DNA of 64,000 bases, taken from the NCBI GenBank assembly GCA_949130485.1, contig OX422192.1:5950085-6014084 (forward strand). The letters are read 5' to 3'. A program made the position numbers and the translations under genes. Positions 22,516 to 34,215 of the stretch are shown piece after piece. Each line of letters begins with the position of its first letter. Positions within the stretch are counted from its first letter, which is position 1. The notes under the pieces were generated by a model. The model did no database searches and had not been told where the DNA came from. It saw nothing but the letters and a program-made list of their open reading frames with translations. This stretch comes from Agelas oroides. Its lineage: Eukaryota; Porifera; Demospongiae; Agelasida; Agelasidae.

Positions 22516-25500
22516 TTGGAGGACGGGCCGGTGGGCGGGGTGCCTAGCTTTGGGCGCGACTGAGCATGCGCAGGGCAAACTCATTTGTGCACTCCCAGTT
22601 GCATGTGCGAGGAAACGTCCTCGCCCAGAAGACTCGAGCTTACGGAGGCCCACCTATCGGCAATAGCGGACAAAGTAGTTGAAAAGCTGACGGCAGCCAA
22701 GGCCCAGGTCAGCGACGCGGCGTTCGCCGTCTGAAGTTCGCGTCACTGACAGTTCCGGCTCCTGGTGGTTGGGCGCTGTCAGGTTGGGGGGACCCACATT
22801 TACGGAGGTGTGGTGAGCAGAGGGCTCACTCAGTCACAGAAGGAAAGTGGGTGCTGGGGCCGGCCTGCTTGAACGGTATAAGCAAAGGGAGGGGGGGGGG
22901 GGGGGGGGCTGGCCACATTGCATCTTGGGGTGTAATTAGTTATATTATTTACCCGGGTCCTTTAAGTTGCATCTTGGGGTGTAATTATCTAATTACTAAG
23001 CAAATTGGGTAGTGATGTCAGAATTTCCAAAAGTATGTAAATATTCTTCTACACAGGCCATTTCTCCACAATGCCTTAATGTATTCACATCAAATTTGAT
23101 GTAGAGGTTCCTTAGAGGCTTGGGCATATTTCCTTGCACAGCTTTGTTAAAAATATATGCCTCGATCAAAACTACACACAAGTTTTTGTCACATCTCGCT
23201 ACTTTTCTGCAAATTGTTGAAGTATTAAGACATTTTGTGATGCTGCTCACAGTCACTTCAATATTCAAGAAAGCACAACCAGTTCTGTATACTAGAGTAG
23301 TTGTCCAATGGGATGGTACAGGTTTTTGATTGGAACCTTGCTACAACTTCCCCGGAAATGCAACTATTTATGGCCACAAAATGCCGTTTTTTAAGCATTT
23401 ATCAAGCCTAGTGCAAGGATTATACTAGATATCTAAAATCCACAACCTTCATTGGACTGAATAGGTACAGACTATCCTTCACAGCGAATTTCATTCTGAT
23501 CGGGCTTACAGTCGCTTCCGGAAAGGTAGTGACCGGAATATTACGCTAAAATGACGTAGAAAAAATTTGGCAAACCAGTTACATTTCGAAGACCATACCG
23601 CTTGTTGTATTCACCCAATCTCATTGATATGGGTACCGTTGGAATCGCCATTTTAAGCTCTTTTCAAAAATAAAGGTTGTTGTTGTGATAAACGAATTTT
23701 GATTTTCACCCCGACATCGCTAAATTGGGGGTGGGGCTAATGGGTGGAATTATCATACCACTAACTAGGGGGATGGGCGGACCAACATATCGCAAACTCG
23801 CTGTTGTCCCGTGCGTCTGGGAGGCTTGTTATTCGGCGGTAGGCGTTTCTGTACTGAAGACTCTTTCGCTGGACACTCGGGTCTGTGCTGTGGCGACTTT
23901 CTCACGGTGAGTATACTAGTTTGTGTGTGAGACGCGGTCGGGGGGCTTTAAATGGGAGCGTGCTTCTCTTAGTAACGGCATCTTTACGCTAGTTATGGCG
24001 TGTGCTTTGCTACAGTAACGGTATGCCTAGGGGAATAGTCGGTTCCGTAAGGCTGAGTTATGGCTAGGGTTGGGCTGGGGCTGTTCGGTGTTTGAGGCTC
24101 ATATTGACATTACAAGTGTGAGACTCTCTCACAGTTGCGCTAAGGGTCTGAGGCTCATTCATATTAACATTTCGAGTGTGAGGCTCTCTCACACTTGACT
24201 TATCACTGTGAGGCTCACTCACAGTTACGCCACGGGTCTGAGGCTCACTCAAATTAACGTTACGAGTGAGGCAGTAAAGGAATTGCTCCTATTATATTAG
24301 CAGCAGGAATCTGGGGTTCCCATTGGAGAGGTTGCACAGTTCTTTGCTGTTGTGATAATGAGGCAGTAATTTCCGTGGTAAACTCGAGTGTGCAGGGACA
24401 AGCAGCTAGCACATCTGATGAGATGCTTGTTTTTTTTTATAGAGGCACATTTCTAAATTTTCCTTGGTTGCAAAGCATGTATATACCAGGAGTTTCAAAC
24501 ATTGAAGCTGATGATGTCTCCCGGGATAATCTCCCAGCTTTCTTTGCATCCAACCCACAGGCCCACCCACACCCGGCAGCCGTGAATCTGGCTCTCCTCA
24601 AGTGCTTGACAGAGGTAGAACCCAACTGGATGTCAGCAGATTGGATCAGCTTGTTCAGCAATACCTTCGTCAAGCCCTAGCTCCAGCAACCCACCGCTCA
24701 CATGCATGTGGTCAGAGGCGGTATTTGAATTTTTGCAAGACAGCAGTATGCAAACCATACCCAGTCTCGGAAGATGGACTTTGTCAGTTTGTGGCATATT
24801 TAGCAGACAGTAACCTTAAGCATCAAACGATTAAGTCGTATCTGTCCGCCACCAGGTTTGGTTAGATCATGGCCAGGTTTGGTGACCCATTTGTGTCATC
24901 AATGCCCATCTTGGAGTATTTGCTGAGGGGGATTAAGTACAACCAAGCAAAGCAATGCCCAGTTGACAAGAGGTCTAAGATGCCTATCACTCCAGGGATC
25001 CTTGCCAAGGTTCATTCGGTCTTGGCTGAGTCAGCACAGGAGCCAGACGGTATTATTCTGTGGGTGGCATGCTGCTTGTGTTTTTTTGGTTTCTTACGTT
25101 CAGGGGAAATCACAGCCCCATCCACCTCACATTATGACCCATCTGCCCACTTGACAGTCAAAGATGTACAGATCGACTCTAGAGAGAATCCTACAGTTGT
25201 GAAGGTGTTCATCAATGCATCGAAGACTGACCCCTTTAAAAAGTGGGTGTCCATTTTTCTGGGACGCACAAACAACTGCCTATCATGGCATCAGCCCGGT
25301 GGCAGTGATCACAGCATACCTGGCCTATGCGTGGCCCGGATCCAGGACCTCTTTTCCGTTTTAGGAAGGGCAGTTACTTTACTCGTGATGCGTTTGTTAG
25401 AAGTATGAGGGAGGTGTTGTTGAGAGCTGGTCTCGATGCACAGGACTACTCAGGACACAGTTTCAGAGTGGAGTGGCAACAACGGCGGCAGCATGTGGTG

Positions 25501-25966
25501 TGGAGGATTCTCTCTTAGGCTGACGGAGCAGTTCCGCATATTTGTTGTATGTGCGGGTCCCACGGGAGCGGTTGGCAGTGCTGTCCTTCACACATTCCCA
25601 GGCATCCTGCCAGCACTGACGTCACTTTGAATTGCTGCCTATAGGTCTATGAGTTAGGAGCTATTGTTGGAAGCATTGTTAGCATCTGTATGTTTGTATC
25701 CATCCTACCATGGTTTGTTGCTGTAGCTCACAAAACATTTCATGGGTGGGGTGATGTAATTTGAAAGGAGGGAGGTAGTTCTTGGGGGGAGTATTGGGTA
25801 GCTAGCTCAGGTTTAGGATGGAGATTTGCATGGTGGAAACATGCAGGGTAGTTCAGGTTTAAGACAGAGATTGCATGCCAGGAACAAGGTGGCGCAGGAT
25901 GGATAACTGCGAGCCAACAGGTATGCATATATCCATCTGCAGAGTGCCGACTGGCCCGTCCTCCAA
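22516..25966 (+). mobile_element. Fossil DIRS-like retroelement with inverted terminal repeats
   Basis: The ends are inverted copies, TTGGAGGACGGGCC at 22,516 and its complement ending at 25,966, as in DIRS-type elements. Parts in order: a short gag-like helix near 22,600-22,740 (LTEAHLSAIADKVVEKLT), the tail of an RNase H domain at about 24,270-24,560, and a tyrosine recombinase at about 24,600-25,640 (FFGFLRSGEI and YSGHSFR core motifs). No reverse transcriptase core was seen; 22.9-24.2 kb holds other repeat text. Broken in several places, probably middle-aged to old. Confidence 0.7.
24086..24275. repeat. GTGAGGCTCACTCACA minisatellite, site 1
   Basis: About five copies of a 33-36 bp unit built on TGTGAGGCTCACTCACAGTT followed by ACGCCACGGGTC or a variant. 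The same unit occurs at 28,965-29,075. GTGAG.CTCAC is itself palindromic. Confidence 0.8.
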
Positions 25967-27804
25967 CACTTTCATAAACCTTAAAAGGGTCCAGGTTGGT
26001 TTGTAAAAGGACGACAAATGTTAAGTCACCTATAACATGTTGCCTGTACTCTGTGTATCAAGTTTCACAGAGGACGTGTAAATTGTGAACATGCTTGTTA
26101 CAGAAATGTTAGTCTAGGAATCGATATATTAGGTAACAGTCTCCTTAATTATGTACATTTGACAAAGAAACTGTGGTCATGTAGTGAATGTGTGGGAAAA
26201 TGCTCCACAACAGATCTATGGTAGGTCTCTCATGACATTCAATTTGTAATAGGAGCTATATCAGCTAGATTTCTCAGGTGTATGGCAGTTGCACCATCCA
26301 CAGGTTACCTACTGGTAAATTTTTTCTCTGCTATAAATGTTACTTTAAATACAAGCTATATTAGCTGGATTTGTAGTTAGTTATATTAAGGATTCAGTCA
26401 ACACAAACTTTTGAAATGTAGTGGCTTCCATGCAAAACATACAAATTTAATGGAGAAAGAGTGTCAATGCTATTACTGGACTAAACTAGTAGATCTCCCA
26501 TATAGTTATGTAATAACACTTAGTAGATATGCATATACTCCAAACTGGGGCGATGCACTATGCAATCGTTGGGTGCTAATGAATGTATAAAACATACAGT
26601 TATATATGAAAACCTAGCCATGATTGTTTCAAGCCTATGTACAGTTTCTCTCCATGCTACTCCTTGCCAGGACCTCTCAAGAAATCAAATAATCAATGCC
26701 AAATACTTCTCACTACCTTCTTGTATACATGTGAGGTCTTTCTACATGTTTTATCAAGAGATCTTAGCTGTATTGATGTTAGTTTGTATCTCATGTAAAA
26801 CCAGACATAAAAAGCTGGCGAAAGATAGCCGATACAGTCAACAATTTGAATCAGCATCATCATTGAACACTCAATTACTTTTTGTAATCCAAATAGGTGA
26901 GTACATATCTTATTTACTATATAGTACTGCTATTGTCAATTCAAGCTCTGCAACTATGCAAAGCCTTAGCATCATTGGGCCATGAGCCTGATTATTTACA
27001 TTGTAAAAACATTTGGGTTACTTCATTCAGTTGCATCAATGTGACTAAAGTCCATTGAAGAGCTTCTTTAATTAGGCCGAAGACCTATTTGGCTACATTT
27101 CTACCATAATCATACAACTAAGGAACACCTCCAGAGGCATCCAGGTATGTAGAATCAAAGAAACACCAAACTTCACCAGAAATGATGATTTATAGGGCTT
27201 TGGAAACAAGATCAAAGAGAAGCTTCTCAACTACACTTGATTCAAATTGGAAGAATTCCCATTATGATGAGTTGCATAAATCAATGGTACATATGCAACT
27301 GAGATGACCACAATATGGTTGAAGTAACTCAAATGTTTTTACAGTGTGCAGCACTGCTGTTAACTCAGCAAAAGTAGTGCAAACTCACTGGATAGTAATG
27401 AAAACCAGCATAAATGCTTTGCTGAAAACTGAGTTGCTGATGAGTGGAAACGGCTCGTAAAAACTTTTTTAACACCAACACACACCACATGCACATGCAT
27501 AATTTCATCACACAAAATCTACACTAAACCTATGTAAGTGAAGGGGAAGGTAATCTTGTGAAATCTTGCTCAAATGCGACACCGGTGTGTGCAAACTTAT
27601 TACAATGCTACTATACTCACAAAGGCCAGTGAACACCAGTTAGCTCAATCAGTGAAGTTTGGAGAACCTAGTTGGATACATATGACTTGACGCTAAACAT
27701 GCAGTTTACAAAATTGTAAGATAAGTGTAGAAGCAAAGTACAAAACTAATTATATAAATATACCCGTTGGATACATACATCGAACTATTCCACCTCAGAC
27801 TCAC
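25967..27804. other. AT-rich interval, no gene supported
   Basis: A plus-strand frame of 141 codons (26,560-26,982) is the only long opening. Its composition (many S, I, L, Y) and lack of any known motif do not support a gene. No repeat structure was recognised. Confidence 0.45.
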
Positions 27805-27851
27805 CTTTGAGATGGATGACTCTGACTCCTCAACCACCACCTCCTTCAGCT
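27805..27851 (-). CDS. Possible short exon of a decayed TRPA-like copy
   Basis: The minus strand has acceptor ATATTTAG|AG and donor AAAG|GTGAGT around a single open frame, LKEVVVEESESSISK. Splice signals are good but the exon does not join in phase to 18,865, so it may belong to the damaged gene copy at 29-32 kb or be chance. Confidence 0.25.
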
Positions 27852-28019
27852 CTAAATATTGGTAGCTTGCCATTAAGAGCAAGCCGAGACAAACGGCTGA
27901 GAAAAGTAACGTTCTCTGCGCAGGATATATAATCGGTAGACTCTTTGTAACCTCGTTTACAGTAGACTTCTAACCCGAATCCTAATCCGGCCATGTAGCT
28001 AAATATGCGGTTTTCTTAA

Positions 28020-28085
28020 TGGGGGTGGGAGGGGGTGGGAGGGGGGGGGGGGGGGGAGGGGGGGGGGGGGGGGGGGAGGGGGGCG
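28020..28085. repeat. Poly-G tract
   Basis: Near-pure G runs broken by a few A and T. Similar homopolymer runs lie at about 7,987, 15,820 (C), 16,102 (C), 22,889, 37,411 (C) and 38,247 (C). Confidence 0.9.
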
Positions 28086-28243
28086 AGCGTTGGACGCGAG
28101 GCGGAGAGATGCCCCGACGCTAGCGGTAGGCTGGCGAGCTTCAGCGGTGAGGTGGCGTGTCCGTCGTTGTTGCGGGAGGTCCACGTTCCGCGACAGACAC
28201 TTTAACAGTAGACAGCCGAGTGGCTTAAATAAACTTAATCTCA

Positions 28244-28930
28244 ATATTTCGACTTCGGGATGAGTCTTCTTCAGGAGATGACTGGTGACTATGAGGTGAG
28301 TCTTTATATACCATGGCTGTCTGACAACAGATGATGCATGAAAGGAGGGAAGAATGCTTTGATACTGACTTAACATGGGACACGAATACCAGAAGGGAAG
28401 AGTGGAGGAAATGCAATATGTTGGTGGTATATAGAGGTATTTGCAGTAAAGATGGTGAGGGATGAGTTGATGCAGAGCATGATAAACATACACAAATAAT
28501 TAGTGTGGAAGCTCTGACTTCGGGGGATCAATCGGGCCAGGGACTTGGTTCCTAGCCTTGATGCTCATGTTACTCAGGGAGGCCTATGTTATAGAGGTAC
28601 TAGGAATTAAGACCAAATGGGAGGATTGTGTTAAGTGCCCTGATCCAATGTATCTCACAAGATAGGAGCTGGTTTGGGGGGCAATGTTCAAGGGGCAGGA
28701 TTCTTGCATGCGTCTCGAAGCTGTGTCCTCTGGAGCCGAAGTGGCGGTAGATGGGCCAGGTGCTCTTCATCTTCTCCTTTGCTGCATGCAGATCTATGGT
28801 GCCCAAAGCGATTTGGTAGAGATTTAGAAGTTTGTCCTACATACATTTTAGAACATGTAGAACAAATGATGCAGTAGATGAGGCTGGTACTTTTACAGGT
28901 GAAGGCATCAGTGAGGTAGAAGGGTTGATG
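28244..28930 (-). mobile_element. Penelope-like element fragment with GIY-YIG endonuclease
   Basis: The minus strand encodes LIYCIICSTCSKMYVGQTSK followed by LPNRFGHH, then IYRHFGSRGHSFETHARILP and an end with IHWIRALNT and PFGLN. The C..C..MYVGQT, R..H, GHS and E/IHWI..L.T..P.GLN order is the GIY-YIG endonuclease found at the C-terminus of Penelope-like elements. Reverse transcriptase is missing and the frame is broken at least once. Downstream (28,247-28,273) is a degenerate hammerhead-like motif and the repeat shared with 1,544-1,770. Confidence 0.75.
28247..28273 (-). ncRNA. Degenerate hammerhead-like motif
   Basis: The minus strand reads CTGAAGA, a GACT...AGTC stem, then GAAA. CTGAAGA replaces CTGATGA but fits CUGANGA. 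It lies downstream of the GIY-YIG fragment. Confidence 0.3.
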
Positions 28931-28964
28931 TGTAGTGCTAGAATGTGCTCACAGCTACAGTACC

Positions 28965-29075
28965 GGTTGTGAGGCTCACTCACACTTGAGTTACCACTGT
29001 GAGGCTCACTCACAATTACACTGGCTACAGGTTGTGAGGCTCACTCAAATTTACATTACGAGTGTGCAGCTGTTT
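28965..29075. repeat. GTGAGGCTCACTCACA minisatellite, site 2
   Basis: Three units like those at 24,086-24,275 (TTGTGAGGCTCACTCACA, then CTTGAGTTACCA or AATTTACATTACGAGTG). Confidence 0.8.
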
Positions 29076-29662
29076 TGGCAGACTACAGGAAGTTACTGCT
29101 GATACTACAAGCCAACATTGTTGCTATGCAGACCAAAGACATTACTCATAGCAGAAAACACTATTTCACACAATACTCAAAACTCTTTTGATCCTGAGAG
29201 TAGTCCCCTATCAGTCTTGCAAAGCCAGACTTGCACCCTTAAAACACTTCCTTTGCGGTCGTAGATATGCACATGAACTTTGACCTTGGGACAACTGTGA
29301 GTAGCAAGTATCCTTACGTGAGACTAATCTTGATTTTATAAGGCGGGAACAAAGCTAGTGGACGATGTGAAATAGGATGATTGGCTGTGGATAGTGTCTT
29401 TTGTTCACTAGCAGTGATGTTCTATATATACTTACAGCAACAAAGCCATAATTGTTGAATACTTATGACAAACCCATTATGTTTAGGCTTAGAACATTGA
29501 CACATGTTGCTTTTACTTAGTTGTATTTTGGTCACAGCATGCAGCTAAGCAACACAGCCTTCAAGACTCTGGGTTTTTGGGTCCACAGTTTGTGTGCCCT
29601 CAGTTCTCCTATTGAGAATCAAACCTTACTGTCGCGGTATTGGAATAGAATATTAATCTTAC

Positions 29663-30247
29663 TTGTGTCTTGAATGAATCGCCCATGAGAGGGGGGTTTG
29701 ACCATGTACATCTTTAGCAGTATATAGCACTGCAAAAAAGATTGGTTGTTTTAACCACAGAGTGGTTACCCTGGTTGCAGTCAAGCTGAAGAGACAGTGG
29801 TTATGAGTAGCTTATTTTGGTACTAGAGGCTAATTGCATAAGCAACCTGAGCCCAAATCATATGTTACAACTGACAACCCACAGAACATCAGTGAGGGAG
29901 TCACTACCATCACACTTCACAAAGAGGATGCTTTTGACAAAAGCTGGTGACTCTCTCACAGATGTTTAGTGGTCATTATATCTGCAAGATCTTGTTGCAC
30001 AGATGTTCAGTGGTTACTAACTGCAAGATCCTGGTTGTAAGACAGTCTGGGAAGCTTCCTCTCCAGTTGTCTTATGTAATCAGCAAAGTACATAACCACT
30101 GTCTCTTTTGCTTGTCTGCAACCAGGGTAACCACTCTGTGGTTAAAACAACCAATTTGTTTTTGCAGTGAGGGTCTTCCCCTTTCTCCAGAAGATACTTG
30201 ACAGTCTCTACATATCCTGTGTGACATGCCATGTGAAGAGGTGTTCT
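29663..30247 (-). pseudogene. Ankyrin exon split by a DNA transposon
   Basis: Counterpart of exon 5,435-5,571. The right piece encodes RTPLHMACHTGYVETVKYLL and EKGED (30,247-30,170); the left piece encodes a TPLSWAIHSRH-like end (about 29,727-29,663). Acceptor TTGTAG and donor GTAAG positions are kept. A 442-bp element lies between, so no intact repeat can be read. A host-gene remnant. Confidence 0.8.
29728..30169. mobile_element. TIR element inside the ankyrin pseudoexon
   Basis: 442 bp with ends CACTGCAAAAAAGATTGGTT and the complement of CACTGCAAAAACAAATTGG, and long inner inverted arms (TAACCACAGAGTGGTTACCC). The intact exon at 5,435 is the empty site. A related end, CTGTTTTTGCAGTGATATA, is near 33,476. 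Family unknown. Confidence 0.8.
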
Positions 30248-30963
30248 CTACAACATAGAAAAAGTGATGAGGCACTGCTAACAAACACAAACTAGAGGTA
30301 GGAAGGCATGAGAGTGAGACTGATGATGGAAGTGACTTACAATTAAGGTGTATAATTAGGTGCTGTAGCACATCCTTACATAGCTAGCTACCTTGTGCAA
30401 ACTCCACCAATAGTTATCACTGGTGATAATTTGTGACTAGCTACCTTCACCCATATGTTGGTCACTTGAGCAATACCATACAGGCATAGGAACCATGGTA
30501 AAGTTTGATACAGACTCTGAAATATGGTGGCAGGTCAGATTGAGATTCACACTACCTGTGCTTTGTAGCTAAATACAATGTCATTATACTAAGTCCAAAA
30601 CTGAGAGATACTGCTCTTCAAGAAGACTTGCCTCAAATTGGAATAAGGAGAATTAGATATCTTGATATAGTCACGCTAGCTAAGTACAATACTTTAATTA
30701 TCATACAAGGGTAGCTAAAGAAACGAAAAATCAAATCATAGTTTTGGCCTGCCCAACTTCCATGAAGACTAAGTATTTCTTTAAGCAAGGTATGCGAATT
30801 ATCAGAAATTTGATATACAGTGGAACCCCGCTTAACGGACACCCCTGAACAGCGGACACCCACGATATAACGGACAATTCTGAAAGTCCCGACTGTCCTT
30901 CCATTTACTTCAATACTTAAGCAACCCCTGAATAGCGGACACCCCGCTACTCCGTATAACGGA

Positions 30964-31328
30964 GGGGTGCACTGTGTTCACAACGCTTCGAGTACGGAAG
31001 TCACGTGTCGCAACAAATTACGTCATACAAAACGTCATGATATCAACTAGGAGCTGTTCATAATCTGTCGCGCGCTACCCGATTGATTAGACTGTAAAGT
31101 GCATTGGTCGACCGAAGTTGCTTGTTGGCCAAATGGTTAAGGGACAGGGTTAGGATTAGGGTTAGGGTTAGGGTTAGGGCTGGGGCCAGGGAATGATTTT
31201 TTTCTTACAAAATGTGAACATCTTTGTCTCTAAGGTGTCACACATCACTTGAGCGTACTCCAACTTCTGTGAATAAATTGTCTCCCAATTACTTCCGCAC
31301 TCGAAGCGTTGTGAACAAAGTGCACCCC
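30964..31328. mobile_element. MITE nested in the pogo-like element
   Basis: 365 bp with inverted ends of about 38 bp, GGGGTGCACTGTGTTCACAA on the left and the complement of GGGGTGCACTTTGTTCACAA on the right, one of few mismatches. No clear target duplication. It carries an interstitial TTAGGG run. Confidence 0.8.
31148..31180. repeat. Interstitial telomere-like repeat
   Basis: AGGGTTAGGATTAGGG followed by three further GTTAGG units, that is about five TTAGGG-type repeats, in the middle of the nested MITE. TTAGGG is the usual animal telomere unit. A weaker GGTTAGGG motif is in the hAT-like element near 50,199. Confidence 0.75.
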
Positions 31329-32243
31329 AATTTAGCGGACACTCGACGACCTTTCAGCAAGATCGTCCACCATCGCTGCTGTAGTTAACAACTTGACATT
31401 AGACTAGTGTTGTTACTGGTAGTACTAGCCTCTGCTTAGCCTTCCCTGCCAGCGTACAGCAAAGGAAAGCTCTGAAAACGCAGCCACGTTGTACTCAACA
31501 GCCAGATTACGCAGTACCACGCCTACCGGAAATATACCGGAAGCCCCTGAGTTAGGGACACCTCGCTATAAGGGACAAAATGTTGGTTCCCAATGGTGTG
31601 TGTTATAGAGGGATTCCACTGTACATTCAACAACAGTGACCTTAGGTTGGGTGACTGATGCATTAATCCTCTTAAGTAGTGAATGCTGTGCAAAAAAAAG
31701 ATTCTATGGCAGGGTTCTATCTAAACTTGATCACATGACTGCTCATTATTCAATGAACTGAAAGGTGGAAAAGCAAGTTAAGCTTAATGGCAGCTTTAAG
31801 TTTGGGGGGGAAAGAATTGTCTAGTTGGGTCTGGAGATATGTCCCTCAAGAAAAATTTGGGATTTTAGGTCCTCTGAAATTGATTCTGATGTACTCTGTG
31901 AGGTAACATCATGCCTAGAACTGTATTCTTTTTGTCGATAGGTAGTCTTTAATAGTGTTGGGGTGGAAGCTGGAGTGTTTGGGGGGGGAGACCAACTGTC
32001 CTTCGTTCGTTCTCAGTCGGTACTGTTGACGTATTATGCTGCCTACAGTGGTGAAATTGAGTCAGCAAACTTTATTTTAAAAGCAATGTAAACAGCTAAC
32101 ACACACCTTCACAAGAGTCTGGAATGGGAGATTCCCACCAACTCTACATTGCTTTAATTTAATCATTTGAGTGCATACGATAATAAATAGTGTACATTTT
32201 GTTTGTTTGTTTGACAATGCCAACACATTCCATTGTTACTTGC

Positions 32244-33290
32244 CTTTCCTTTCATACACTAATTTGCACAATGTCAGCATCGTTGACCTCTAGTTACAAA
32301 TGGTCATTCCTCATTTGTGGCCTAAAGGACAACTCAGTCAAGTTTGCCAAAGTCCATAGTATAGAAGGAAAGGAAAACAAAAACAGTGCAGACACATGCC
32401 AATTCGCACCAAACCTAGCTGTTTCAGTACTTTTTATTAAGATCCGTTCAACCATGGTAAATGTAAACACTTGTTGATTAGCTGTTAGATATATATATTA
32501 CTTGAATGACATTTCGTATAGTTTATTTTGTTTGTACAGTAAAGATGTAATTCAATTGCTTATTCCTTGTGGTTTGTACCCGTGTTATAGACTTGCTGTG
32601 TTCATCCTTTCTGCTGAAGTTATTCCTTGAACACTGTATAATTAGTCAAAAGTCAATTTGAGACGAAATTATAAATACATGCATTTCGTTAGATGAAACG
32701 GACTTAGACCGTGAAGTTAGACATAAAGAAATTAGTCGAGGTGGGATGATACACCTTCAAAGTTCCAACTTTTGGGCTCTTTGATGGTGGTAGGTGAGTC
32801 TCTCCACAGATGGTACAGTGGTTTAGATCAGAGAAGAGTGGCTGTAAGATGATCTGGGCCACTTCCTTAGCTTCCTGTCTTTTGATATCGGCTCTGGTTA
32901 TGTTTGTTGCTCTCCACTATACTGATTCTATAATCATGGTCATTCTCTTTGCTTGTTGGCAGGCGGTGTATAAGGGTCACAGCAACCAGTCTTCTTTTAC
33001 AGTACTGTATATAGTTTCACTTTGAACTCACTGCACTTGATCAGTTATCCATTGTTATAATGTACAAGCTTACCATCTGAGCATGTTGCCTCATGCTGGA
33101 AATAAAGATAGAGGAAAGTGAAAAGGCCGGCAGTCATCAGGAGTTGAACCCAGGACACCTCTGGCTTGAGCCGCCAGTGCTCTGCTACTGAGCCATGACA
33201 GCCGGACAGGTGTGTGACTGCCAGGTGTGTGACTGAGCAAGGCATTCAGTACCACCTGTGCAGTACATATAGAGGATTGTGGGGGTTGGT
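32244..33290. repeat. Inverted duplication, left arm segment 1
   Basis: Nearly the same sequence as 53,870-54,915 in reverse orientation. Open frames in it (such as 32,810-33,022) are mirrored at 54,147-54,359. It holds a tRNA-derived SINE-like unit. No protein family recognised. Confidence 0.85.
33127..33207 (-). repeat. tRNA-derived SINE-like unit
   Basis: The minus strand has TGGCTCAGTAGCAGAGCA (A box) and CCTGGGTTCAACTCC (B box), closed by a short CCGGC pair at the ends. Its inverted-duplication partner is 53,954-54,032. Confidence 0.7.
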
Positions 33291-33556
33291 GGTTGTCCTG
33301 CTGTCATTCCTCTATTTTCGCCTCATAACATCTGAATTCCTTCATTACCCTCTGCATGGCATGGTTGCAATTTGTCTCCATTATAGCGAAGAGGAACGTG
33401 TTCACCCAGACCACTGCCTCTTCAGTTTTTCTGCAAGCAGGGTATATAGTCACCGAATGATAAAGCAACCAAGCTGTTTTTGCAGTGATATATACCCTAT
33501 AGTGCTAACATATTCCACCTACATACCATCCCTTAAGTATTGAACCTCTAGTTGTA

Positions 33557-33607
33557 GTTAGCCTCGTACCCAGACCTCACCTATATTGGTCTGGGTACGA
33601 GGCTAAC
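33557..33607. mobile_element. AGCCTCG-ended 51-bp hairpin
   Basis: GTTAGCCTCGTACCCAGACC, an 11-nt loop, then the exact complement GGTCTGGGTACGAGGCTAAC. Perfect 20-bp stem. No target duplication visible. Confidence 0.8.
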
Positions 33608-33719
33608 TTGCTCACGTGGATCTAGCTGCAGAATTGGGCTATTCCATTTAATAAGCATACACCCCCTGTGGATGGACAGTTTGGGTAATATGGCCCCCTA
33701 GACATAATTAGTAGCCAAT

Positions 33720-34215
33720 ACCCCCCTTGGACAGCTAATCAAATGGGTTGTAATGCCCCCCTGACACAATTAACTCCATGTCCACCACCCTGGACAGCTA
33801 ATCGAATGGGTTGTGATGCCCCCCTGACACAATTAACTCCATGTCCACCCCCCTGGACAGCTAATCGAATGGGTTGTAATGCCCCCCTGACACAATTAAC
33901 TGCATGTCCACCCCCCTGGACAGCTAATCGAATGGTTTGCAATGCCCCCCTGACACAATTAACTGCATGTCCATCCCCCTGGACAGCTAATCGAATGGTT
34001 TGTAATGCCACCCTGACACAATTAACTGCATATCCACCCCCCTGGACAGCTAATCAAATGGGTTGTAATGCCCCCCCTGACACAATTAACTACATGTCCA
34101 CCCCCCTGGACAGCTAATCAAATGGTTTGTAATGCCCCCCTGACATAATTAACTGTATGACCACCCCCCTGGACAGCCGATCAGATGGGATGTAATGTCC
34201 ACCTGACACAATCAA
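33720..34215. repeat. 63-bp minisatellite
   Basis: About eight direct copies of a 63-bp unit with CCTGGACAGCTAATCGAATG, then GTTGTAATGCCCCCCTGACA and CAATTAACTGCATGTCCACC. Unit length divisible by three keeps frames open on both strands, so the 100-plus-codon frames here are artefacts. Related units recur at 37,440-37,620. Confidence 0.9.

Larger units (their letters stand above)
30818..31621. mobile_element. pogo/Tigger-like MITE
   Basis: 804 bp with ends CAGTGGAACCCCGCTTAACG and the complement of CAGTGGAATCCCTCTATAAC, bounded by TA on each side. CAGTGGAA ends with TA duplications fit the pogo branch of Tc1/mariner. Inside, AGCGGACACC-type text recurs. The related intron copy near 6,560 (TATCAGAAATTGCTGTACAT) is uninterrupted and serves as the empty site. 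Confidence 0.8.
29080..32243. repeat. Old duplicate of the ankyrin-gene 3' region (4.8-8.0 kb)
   Basis: Diverged copies of the 4,820-5,580 and 6,500-8,020 intron and exon sequence lie here in the same order and strand: ACACTATTT, TCAGTCTTGCAAAGCCAGAC and TGCCTGCCCAACTTCCATG blocks, and TAACACACACCTTCACA near 32,095. The single-repeat ankyrin exons of 6.7/7.8 kb have no clear counterpart. The copy was later hit by the elements at 29,728 and 30,818. Confidence 0.7.

Noticed and set aside
26560-26985. A 141-codon plus-strand frame
   Set aside because: No motif, no splice context, AT-rich composition; likely chance.
27999-28493. A 164-codon minus-strand frame with a long proline run
   Set aside because: The prolines are the poly-G tract; the rest is the repeat shared with 1,544-1,770 and the 3' part of the Penelope-like fragment.
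32005-32095. A plus-strand ankyrin-like stretch (TYYAAYSGEIESANFILKAM)
   Set aside because: It is short, on the opposite strand to all other ankyrin exons, and lacks a convincing acceptor; probably chance within the decayed gene copy.
33739-34117. Frames of 90 and 124 codons with 21-residue repeats
   Set aside because: Products of the 63-bp minisatellite on both strands, not proteins.
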